Positions 22,562-28,257 of a stretch of DNA of 28,257 bases are shown here, in pieces (within the stretch, counting starts at the first letter, position 1; every line of letters begins with the position of its first letter). Origin of the DNA: an uncultured Actinomycetes bacterium. GTDB taxonomy: Bacteria; Actinomycetota; Thermoleophilia; Solirubrobacterales; 70-9. Location: assembly GCA_946886425.1 (NCBI GenBank), contig CAMPIP010000006.1, positions 1-28,257 on the forward strand. The letters are read 5' to 3'. The position numbers were made by a program, and so were the translations under genes. Under the pieces are notes generated by a model. That model did not search any database. It was not told the origin of the DNA and saw nothing but the letters and a program-made list of their open reading frames with translations.

Positions 22562-24895
22562 CTACGGAGCGGCGGGGGAGCTGTACCAGTCGATCCAGCC
22601 GTCGCAGGCGCCGCCCAGCGGCACCAGCCGGTGCGGCTTCGCCGGCACCGCGACGAGTTCGCCGACGTAGGCCTTGCCGTCGTACCCGGTCAGCTGCTGC
22701 AGGCCGGTCGCCGCGGCGGTGGCGAGCGTGAACGGCACCGCGCCGCCGTCGCTTCGGAAGCGCCCGGCCGGCCAGAACTGGCCGTTGTTGCCGAGGCTGA
22801 TCGTGTTCGGCCGCTGCCCGTCGAGCGCCGCCGGCAGCCTGGCGCTGAAACCGGGGGCCGAGAGGGTCAGGTCGAAGGGGGAGAAGTACTGCAGCGAGAG
22901 GTTCCAGGTGCCCGCCGGAAGCTTCAGGGTCTGGGAGGTGCGCCTGCCGGTCCCGAGGACGCTGCCCTCGCTCCAATCGTCTTTGCCGCCGATCGCGGCG
23001 TCGGGGAAGAGCGAGGCGCGGCCTCGATTGGCGAGGAGGATGCGGATCTCCGGCGAGTCGCAGCCGGCGAAGGCGCCCGCCTCGACGCCCTCGAGGAGGA
23101 CGTGTCGGTTCTCCGGCAGTGGCCCGGTCCGTTCCCAGAGCACGAACGACGGTGTCGCCTCGATGCGGCGGAAGTTGGGCGGGGCCTGGCTGTTCCAGGC
23201 AGCCCGGCCGGTGATCACGTACTTGAAGCGTTCGAGGGTCCCGGGCGAGAAGGAGTCGAAGTCGATCGGGCTGTAGGCGTCGCCGGTGTCGAAGGGCTTT
23301 TCGGGATTCTGGGCGACCTCCGGGTCGGGGAACTCGACCAGCGGCACGTGGGTGTCGGCGCCCTGGAGGTTGTATGCGGCGTAGCGGTCCTGGCCGGCGT
23401 AGAGGACCGGCTGGCCGCGCAGGACCGGCATGAACGCTCGCAGCTCGGCGCCGTGCCCGGCCGGCGCCACCGGGGCGTCGCGGAGGGCCAGGAAGCTCGA
23501 GTAGGCGGCGCCGCCGACGAAGGCGACGGCGAGGATCGCCCAGGCCAGCCGGGCCAGCGGCCGCCAGGGTTCGGGGGCGGAGGGGAAGCCGGAGAGCAGC
23601 GGCCGCACCGCGACCAGCATCGCCAGCGGCGCCGCGATCATCAGCGCCTTGGCCTGCGAGTAGTCGCCGCTGAAGGGCAGCGAGGCGACGTAGAGGAGGG
23701 CGCAGGCGAGCAGCGCCAGCGGGATCGTCAGCTCGCGCCGCCGCACCCACCAGGCGGTCCCGACCAGCAGCGCCAGCACCGCGATCGTCCCCGCCACGCC
23801 GGTCATGTGGGCGCCTCCGGCGGCGTTGAGGCGATAGTTGGAGGCGGGCCAAACGCCGAGCGCCTCCAGCGGCGAGACCGGCCCGTAGGTGTTGCTGCCG
23901 GCGACTTTGTTGAAGCTGTGGATGAACCCGAACGGCCCGACGATCGTCGCCACCACCGCCAGGCCGGCGAGGGCCGCGAGGGTGATCAGGGTCGCCGGCC
24001 GCAGCAGGAAGCGCAGCAGCGCTCGCGGCCGCAGTGCCCGCCGCACGGGCGCCTGGGTCAGCGACCAGAGGACGAGGACCGCCAGCGGCCAGGCGATCCC
24101 GGCGAAGCTGTAGGAGAAGAAGATGCCGCCGGCCAGGGCCAGCGGCGGCAGCGCGAAGCGCAGCCGCGACCAGGCGCCGCCGTCAGGCCGGTTCGGGGAG
24201 ATCAGGAAGACGGCGAAGGCGAGCACGAAGAGCGCCTCGGCGGTCTCCTTGAAGGCGGCCTGGGCGAAGTAGGAGGCGGCCAGGTAGGGGACGGCGACCA
24301 TCGTCGCGGCGACGGTGCGCGGCAGCGGCCGCATGCTGCCGAGGGCGCCCAGCGCGGTCAGCCCGGTCAACGCCCCGATCGCGACGATCTCGCCGAGGAA
24401 GGCCTGGCCGAGGTTGAGGCCGGGCACCGCCGCGACGGCGACGGCGAGGCCGTGCGGGCCGAGCGGGTAGCCGGTGTCCGGGGCGGGGCCGAAGCCGCTG
24501 CGCAGCCACTCGGCCCAGGCCAGGTGGAGGCCGAGGTCGTTGTTGAAGCCGACCCCGAGCAGTCCCCAGCGGCCGCTGACCAGGAACGGGATCGCCAGCA
24601 CGGCGACGACCAGGAGCGCCACCGGCAGCCCTGCCTTTAGGGCCCCCGGCGCCTCGTAGTCGAGCCACCAGACCAGCGCCGCCGCGACCGCGACGAGGAG
24701 GACGACGCCGAGCGTGGCGCTGGTCCCGTGTCCGGGCGCCCGGGCCAGCGCCCCGGTCACCGTCAGCAGCGCCGCGAATCCGACCGCGGGCTCGACCCAC
24801 GACCAGGTGCGCCGCCCCGCCAGCGAGAAGAGCGCGCGCCCGACCAGCAGCGAGACGGCGCAGATCAGCGCCGCCGAGGCGTAGGTCCCGATCAT
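22562..24895 (-). CDS. large multi-pass membrane protein, GT-C-like glycosyltransferase candidate
   Basis: The protein has about 777 residues. The first 480 or so form about a dozen membrane helices. The rest is a soluble, beta-rich exported domain (LPAGTWNLSLQYFSPFDLTLS and LGNNGQFWPAGRF). After the third or so helix comes GFNNDLGLHLAWAEWLRSG, whose acidic Asp in an extracytoplasmic loop is reminiscent of GT-C glycosyltransferases that use lipid-linked sugars. This assignment is by architecture only; no sub-family is recognised. A role in building cell-envelope glycans is an inference. ATG 24895 is chosen because TAAGTT (24911-24906) ends 10 bases upstream; a TTG at 24907 is the other possible start. 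It lies 54 bases downstream of the metallo-hydrolase gene on the same strand. Confidence 0.6.
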   Translation of the reverse strand: MIGTYASAALICAVSLLVGRALFSLAGRRTWSWVEPAVGFAALLTVTGALARAPGHGTSATLGVVLLVAVAAALVWWLDYEAPGALKAGLPVALLVVAVLAIPFLVSGRWGLLGVGFNNDLGLHLAWAEWLRSGFGPAPDTGYPLGPHGLAVAVAAVPGLNLGQAFLGEIVAIGALTGLTALGALGSMRPLPRTVAATMVAVPYLAASYFAQAAFKETAEALFVLAFAVFLISPNRPDGGAWSRLRFALPPLALAGGIFFSYSFAGIAWPLAVLVLWSLTQAPVRRALRPRALLRFLLRPATLITLAALAGLAVVATIVGPFGFIHSFNKVAGSNTYGPVSPLEALGVWPASNYRLNAAGGAHMTGVAGTIAVLALLVGTAWWVRRRELTIPLALLACALLYVASLPFSGDYSQAKALMIAAPLAMLVAVRPLLSGFPSAPEPWRPLARLAWAILAVAFVGGAAYSSFLALRDAPVAPAGHGAELRAFMPVLRGQPVLYAGQDRYAAYNLQGADTHVPLVEFPDPEVAQNPEKPFDTGDAYSPIDFDSFSPGTLERFKYVITGRAAWNSQAPPNFRRIEATPSFVLWERTGPLPENRHVLLEGVEAGAFAGCDSPEIRILLANRGRASLFPDAAIGGKDDWSEGSVLGTGRRTSQTLKLPAGTWNLSLQYFSPFDLTLSAPGFSARLPAALDGQRPNTISLGNNGQFWPAGRFRSDGGAVPFTLATAAATGLQQLTGYDGKAYVGELVAVPAKPHRLVPLGGACDGWIDWYSSPAAP

Positions 24896-24949
24896 CAGGG
24901 ATGGCAACTTATGGCAGTGGCGCTGGCCGTGCGCGCCAGTGCCGGCCGC

Positions 24950-25666
24950 TCAGTGCTTCTCAGCCGCCGCTTCCAGGGTCGGCCGGAGGTTCTCGCCGCG
25001 CAGCGGATGCTCGTGTCCGGCGCCGACGATCTTCGGCTCCAGCGCCGCCAGCTTGCGGACCGACTGCTTCGCCTGCCGGTGGTCCCAGGCCCAGGCGGGG
25101 TGGGGGACGCTGGCCTCGCCGTCGGGCAGCGGTTTGAGCCGTCCCGAGTCGACCAGGTAGATCGTGTCGCTGACCAGCGCCACCCGGTCGCTCTCGCGCC
25201 AGAGCCCGATCAGCCCCGGCGCGTGGCCGGGGAAGTGCACGACCTCGAAGCCGGCGACCTCGTCGCCCTCCTCGACGGTGCCGTCGATCTTCACGGCGCC
25301 GCCGTCCCAGCGCCGCAGCAGGAACGGGTAGAGCCGGCGGATCCAGGCGACCGGCAGCTCCGAGAGGTCCATGTAGGAGTCGATCGCGGCGTCGCTTTCG
25401 GCGTCGGCGACTTCGTCGGGGTGGCAATAGACCGGCACCCCCATATATGGAGCGGTGCCGCGGTGGTCGGCGTGGGCGTGCCCGAGCACGATCCGCTTGA
25501 CGCCGCCGAGCTGGTCGCCGGCCCGTTTCGCCGCCTTCCGCATCGCCTTGGTGCCGGCGTCGAACTGCACGACCCCGTCGCCGTCCTCGAGGAAGTAGAT
25601 GTTCATCGCGCCGCGGAAGTCCCCCCGCAGCAGCCAGACGCCATCGGCGACCTTCTCCAGCCCCAT
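24950..25666 (-). CDS. metallo-beta-lactamase-fold hydrolase
   Basis: The 238-residue protein has the metal-binding motif HAHADH (residues 63-68) after a beta-rich start with VVQFDAGTK. Further ligands are the His in HFPGHAPG and the His pair in VGAGHEHP near the C-terminus. These match the di-zinc glyoxalase II-like/MBL superfamily, which hydrolyses thioesters, lactones or phosphodiesters; the substrate cannot be told. There is no signal peptide. On the minus strand TATGGT (25678-25673) ends 6 bases before the ATG at 25666, so the message is probably leaderless. The GT-C-like gene follows in the same direction, while a small membrane-protein gene runs away on the plus strand. Confidence 0.88.
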   Translation of the reverse strand: MGLEKVADGVWLLRGDFRGAMNIYFLEDGDGVVQFDAGTKAMRKAAKRAGDQLGGVKRIVLGHAHADHRGTAPYMGVPVYCHPDEVADAESDAAIDSYMDLSELPVAWIRRLYPFLLRRWDGGAVKIDGTVEEGDEVAGFEVVHFPGHAPGLIGLWRESDRVALVSDTIYLVDSGRLKPLPDGEASVPHPAWAWDHRQAKQSVRKLAALEPKIVGAGHEHPLRGENLRPTLEAAAEKH

Positions 25667-25672
25667 CGGCCC

Positions 25673-25678
25673 ACCATA
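25673..25678 (-). promoter_or_regulatory. -10 box of the metallo-hydrolase gene
   Basis: On the minus strand TATGGT ends 6 bases before the ATG at 25666, with no Shine-Dalgarno. The plus-strand TAGGGT at 25701-25706, 10 bases before the small ORF at 25717, may be the divergent promoter. Confidence 0.45.
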
Positions 25679-25716
25679 GCCCCCGCCCGTCGCGGCTGGC
25701 TAGGGTTCGCGCCTCG

Positions 25717-25884
25717 ATGCCCTGGATCTGGAAAGCCGGATTTGTCGTCCTCATCGTTTGCCTGCTGGCCTCGATGGCGATCGCGATCGTCCGTCTGACG
25801 ACGACCCCCGTCGAGGAACTCGGCGCCGGCTTCCGCGACCTCCCCGAGAGGCAGGTCCGCGCCTACGAGCGCGCCACCCGGTGA
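25717..25884 (+). CDS. small single-pass membrane protein, 55 residues
   Basis: The frame reads MPWIWKAGFVVLIVCLLASM, continues the hydrophobic stretch to about residue 25 (AIAIV), then has a short soluble tail, VEELGAGFRDLPERQVRAYERATR. One N-terminal helix and a 30-residue charged tail suggest a small membrane protein. Third codon positions are GC-rich as in real genes, and a TAGGGT -10 box lies 10 bases upstream. I recognise no family. It ends 49 bases before the universal stress protein gene, and its stop lies inside a small inverted repeat. Confidence 0.55.
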   Translation: MPWIWKAGFVVLIVCLLASMAIAIVRLTTTPVEELGAGFRDLPERQVRAYERATR

Positions 25885-25891
25885 ACCGGGT
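25876..25891. promoter_or_regulatory. 16-base inverted repeat beside the universal-stress-protein promoter
   Basis: ACCCGGT (25876-25882) and ACCGGGT (25885-25891) are inverted repeats two bases apart. They sit directly before TAGTAT (25892-25897), a probable -10 box. A repressor or activator site is a natural reading; a short terminator of the small ORF is the alternative. Confidence 0.35.
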
Positions 25892-25933
25892 TAGTATCGA
25901 CCGCGTTCAGCGACCGAGCAGAGGAGGGGCGGC

Positions 25934-26377
25934 GTGTTCACTCGCATCGTGGTTGGGACCGATGGCTCTGAGACCGCTGGGGAGGCGGTGCGCCAGGCTG
26001 TCGACCTGGCCAAGCTGACCGGCGCCGAGCTCAGCATCGTCAGCGCTTACTCGCCCGTCTCCGAGCGGCGCGTCCGCGACACCCAGGACGCCGCCCCTAC
26101 CGACGTCCAGTACGAGCTCGGGCCGCGCGAAGAGGTCAACCTGGTCCTCGACGCCGCCGCCGCGGCGGCCCGCAAAGACGGGATCGAGGTCCAAACCCAC
26201 CCGGTCGAGGGCGACCCCGCCGAGGCGATCCTCACCGTCGCCGAAGACACCAAAGCCGACCTGATCGTGGTCGGCAACAAGGGCATGACCGGCGCTCGCC
26301 GCTTCCTGCTCGGCAGCGTCCCGAACAACGTCTCGCATCACGCGCCGTGCTCGGTCATCATCGTCAGGACTACCTGA
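25934..26377 (+). CDS. universal stress protein (UspA family)
   Basis: The 147-residue single-domain Usp starts MFTRIVVGTDGSETAGEAV, with the Asp that contacts adenine. It ends VVGNKGMTGARRFLLGSVPNNVSHHAPCSVIIV, which contains the G-x2-G-x9-G-S nucleotide loop, so ATP binding is likely. Such proteins accumulate in stress or low energy and dimerise; the exact output is unknown. The GTG start at 25934 has a strong Shine-Dalgarno, GAGGAGG (25921-25927). It has a real leader of about 30 bases after TAGTAT, unlike most genes here. It runs toward the subtilisin-like protease gene with 23 bases between their stops. Confidence 0.93.
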   Translation: MFTRIVVGTDGSETAGEAVRQAVDLAKLTGAELSIVSAYSPVSERRVRDTQDAAPTDVQYELGPREEVNLVLDAAAAAARKDGIEVQTHPVEGDPAEAILTVAEDTKADLIVVGNKGMTGARRFLLGSVPNNVSHHAPCSVIIVRTT

Positions 26378-26400
26378 CGCGAGGTTGTTGAGCGGCGCCC

Positions 26401-27750
26401 TCAGGGAGCGGGGGAAGTTGCCGCGTCGGCGTTGATCAGGCCGGCCCCCTGCCGAATTCGCGGCAGGCCCAGGCTTCGCGCGGTTTGCCGCAACTGCTTC
26501 GCCACCGCGTCGACGCGCGCCTTCCCGGTCTTCGCCGGGGCGTAAGTCTTCGCCGCCAGTACCAACGCGGCGACGGCGGAGACGTGGGCGGCGGCCATCG
26601 AGGTGCCGACGTAGTCGCCGGGGATCGCGAAGACGTTGGTGCTGCCGCGGCGCAGGGTCACCTGGTAGATCGGCCGGGCCGAGATCGAGGGGCAGTTGGC
26701 GACCGGACGGCCACCGCCGGGGGCGAGCAGGTCGATGCCCTTGCCGGCCAGCGAGTAGCTGCCGAGGCAGCCGCCCTCGGTGGTGCCGCCGACTCCGATC
26801 ACCCGCGGCCCGGTCGCCGGCGGCGAGACGCAGGTCTCGGCACCGAGGTTGCCGACCGAGCCGACCGTCACCACCCCGCGCGCGTAGGCGTCGCGAAGCG
26901 CTTCGTCGACCTCGGGCACCGGCTTGCCGCAGCCGAAGTTGAAGCTCATGTTGATCACGTCGGCGCCGTGGCGGACGGCGAAGCGGATCCCCTTGGCGAT
27001 CTCGCTGGCGCGGCCACGGCCCTGGGAGTCGAGCACCCGGACCGGCATCAGCCGGGCGTTGAAGGCGATCCCGGTGAGGCCGATCCCGTTGCCGGTCCGC
27101 TCGGCGATCGTGCCGGCGACGTGGGTGCCATGGCCGTTCTCGTCCAGTGGCAGATCGTCGTCGTCGACGAAGTCGTGGCCGCGGGAGAACTGGCCGGCGG
27201 TGAAGTCGGGGCTGCGGGCGAACTCGGTGCCATCGGTGCGGTAGGCGACGCCGGTGTCGAGCACGGCGATGGTGGTTCCGCGGGCGCCGGGTCGCCCGGC
27301 CGCGGCGAGGTTGCGCCAGGCCCCGATCGCGTCGATCCCGCCCGGCGAGGTCGGCACGTGCAGGCCCGGCTCCGCTTCGCTGGCGAGGAAGTTCCACTGC
27401 TTGAAGGCCCAGTCGCCGGCCGCCGAGGCCGCTTCGGCGCCCAGGCCGAGGGTGCCGGAGTCGTCAGGGACGGGGAAGGTCGCCGAGGCGGTGGCGATGT
27501 AGTCGGGGACGGCGTAGTCGACGCTCGGGTTGTCCCGCAGCGCCGCCGCCGTCTCGCGCACCCCGGCGCCTCTCGGCAATGCCAGCGTGCGGCCGCGTTC
27601 CTGGCCGTCGAACTTGACGACGACGTGGCCCGGCGCGAAGCCGCGTGCGGGGGAGATGCCGGCCGCCGCCCAGGCGGGCGCGGCGCTGCCGAGGGCGCCG
27701 AGCGCGGCGAGCAGGGCGACGGTGGCGAGGGTCGGAAGCGTCTTTCTCAT
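26401..27750 (-). CDS. secreted subtilisin-like (S8) serine protease
   Basis: The 449-residue protein has a signal peptide (MRKTLPTLATVALLAALGAL, cleavage after about residue 29, PAWA). A propeptide-like segment follows (GHVVVKFD to SVDYAVPDYIATA, an inhibitor-I9-type fold). The peptidase domain has Asp165 in AVLDTGVA, His207 in ENGHGTHVAG, the oxyanion Asn301 in VGSVGNLG, and Ser384 in GTSMAAAHVSA. All catalytic residues are present. Several Cys (about 274, 307, 328, 353) fit an exported disulfide-bonded enzyme. There is no C-terminal sorting signal or membrane helix, so it is probably released. The ATG at 27750 is the only start that gives the signal peptide; no clear Shine-Dalgarno is seen. 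It probably digests environmental or cell-wall proteins. Confidence 0.93.
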   Translation of the reverse strand: MRKTLPTLATVALLAALGALGSAAPAWAAAGISPARGFAPGHVVVKFDGQERGRTLALPRGAGVRETAAALRDNPSVDYAVPDYIATASATFPVPDDSGTLGLGAEAASAAGDWAFKQWNFLASEAEPGLHVPTSPGGIDAIGAWRNLAAAGRPGARGTTIAVLDTGVAYRTDGTEFARSPDFTAGQFSRGHDFVDDDDLPLDENGHGTHVAGTIAERTGNGIGLTGIAFNARLMPVRVLDSQGRGRASEIAKGIRFAVRHGADVINMSFNFGCGKPVPEVDEALRDAYARGVVTVGSVGNLGAETCVSPPATGPRVIGVGGTTEGGCLGSYSLAGKGIDLLAPGGGRPVANCPSISARPIYQVTLRRGSTNVFAIPGDYVGTSMAAAHVSAVAALVLAAKTYAPAKTGKARVDAVAKQLRQTARSLGLPRIRQGAGLINADAATSPAP

Positions 27751-27853
27751 GCGGCAAAGTGCTCGCCAGCGCCTTGCGCCGCGAGCTCTTCAACTAACAC
27801 GGGCAACGCGGCGAAGTTTTCGAGAACGTCGGGCCGACATACTCCCGGATCGG

Positions 27854-28257
27854 ATGCCCGGCTCCGCCGACACCGCCACCCATGAACGATCGATGGCACT
27901 GGCGATCGAGCGGGCGCGCCGGGCCGAGACCCACGGCGACGTCCCGATCGGTGCCGCGATCTTCCGCGACGGCGAGCTGCTCGCCGCCGCCGGCAACGAG
28001 CGCGAGCTGCGCCACGACCCGACCGCCCACGCCGAGATCCTCGCGATCCGCGCCGCCGCCGAGACACTCGGCGGCTGGCGGCTGCCCGGCACGACTCTCT
28101 ACGTCACCCTCGAGCCCTGCGCGATGTGCGCCGGCGCGATCGTCCTCGCCCGCATCCCCACCGTCGTCTTCGGCGCCCCCGACCCCAAGGCCGGCGCCGC
28201 CGGCTCCGTCCTCGACGTCCTCGCCGAGCCGGCCCTCAACCACCGCCCCGAGGTCGT
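27854..28257 (+). CDS. tadA: tRNA-specific adenosine deaminase, 5' part
   Basis: The frame gives 134 residues and runs off the window. It shows the zinc-deaminase motifs HAE (59-61, with the catalytic Glu) and PCAMC (88-92), plus ALAIERARRAETHGDVPIGA and VVFGAPDPKAGAAGS, typical of TadA, which converts A34 to inosine in tRNA-Arg(ACG). Cytosine or guanine deaminases share the zinc motifs, but the context PIGAAI and DPKAGAAGS favours TadA. The ATG at 27854 is preferred; the ATG at 27893 would remove 13 residues. A weak -10-like CATACT (27838-27843) lies 10 bases upstream. The gap to the protease start (27751-27853) shows no other gene. Confidence 0.9.
   Translation, partial: MPGSADTATHERSMALAIERARRAETHGDVPIGAAIFRDGELLAAAGNERELRHDPTAHAEILAIRAAAETLGGWRLPGTTLYVTLEPCAMCAGAIVLARIPTVVFGAPDPKAGAAGSVLDVLAEPALNHRPEV

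Noticed and set aside
22523..24640. 705-residue plus-strand open frame opposite the GT-C-like gene
   Set aside because: Gln/Gly/Arg-rich shadow; the minus strand shows orderly membrane helices and a better start.

Overview
The window is about 28 kb of very GC-rich DNA. Nearly every codon ends in G or C, GTG and TTG starts are common, and the genes are packed with overlaps of a few bases. Three things suggest a high-GC actinobacterium, most likely of the Thermoleophilia/Solirubrobacterales type: an InhA-like enoyl reductase, a PknB-type kinase carrying a beta-propeller, and a tandem TetR protein. This placement is inferred from gene content. No rRNA or other marker gene is present to confirm it.

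Layout. (1) 1-2154 (+): a lipid or acyl-CoA operon with the 3' end of an acyl-CoA carboxylase beta subunit (broken by an in-frame TAG), an SGNH hydrolase, a MaoC-type hydratase and an InhA/FabI-like enoyl reductase, each overlapping the next. (2) 2151-4217 (-): a berberine-bridge-type flavin oxidoreductase and ribose-5-phosphate isomerase. (3) 4244-6046 (+): an FHA-HTH protein, two hairpins and an exported TolB-like propeller protein. (4) 6104-9023: a DUF1697 protein (-) divergent from a membrane Ser/Thr kinase with an extracellular propeller (+), then a Phe-rich heptad-repeat membrane protein (+). (5) 9071-13861 (+): transketolase, transaldolase and glucose-6-phosphate isomerase. (6) 13872-16261 (+): cytochrome bd oxidase cydAB, closed by a strong hairpin. 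(7) 16329-18267 (+): a secreted three-domain ASH protein and a HAD phosphatase, then a 200-base highly structured gap. (8) 18468-22305: cyclopropane-fatty-acid synthase (-) divergent from a fatty-acid desaturase (+), a two-headed TetR regulator (+) and an ArsR-like regulator (-). (9) 22562-25666 (-): a large GT-C-like membrane protein and a metallo-beta-lactamase-fold hydrolase. (10) 25717-28257: a tiny membrane protein, a universal stress protein, a secreted subtilisin-like protease (-) and the 5' part of tadA, cut by the window end.

How the genes fit together. Rpi, Tkt, Tal and Pgi form the non-oxidative pentose-phosphate/glycolytic exchange set. Cytochrome bd suggests respiration at low oxygen. 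Desaturase and cyclopropane synthase act in sequence on membrane acyl chains, and regulator genes lie beside them. The FHA protein could read phosphothreonine marks made by the nearby kinase, but that link is only inferred.

The most striking non-coding pattern is a TAnnnT-like -10 hexamer placed 6-8 bases before the start codon of about ten genes with no ribosome-binding site, which points to widespread leaderless transcription. At two divergent gene pairs the -10 boxes of the two strands overlap. At two other places the -10 box begins inside the TAG stop codon of the preceding gene. No CRISPR array, insertion sequence, tRNA or rRNA was seen.
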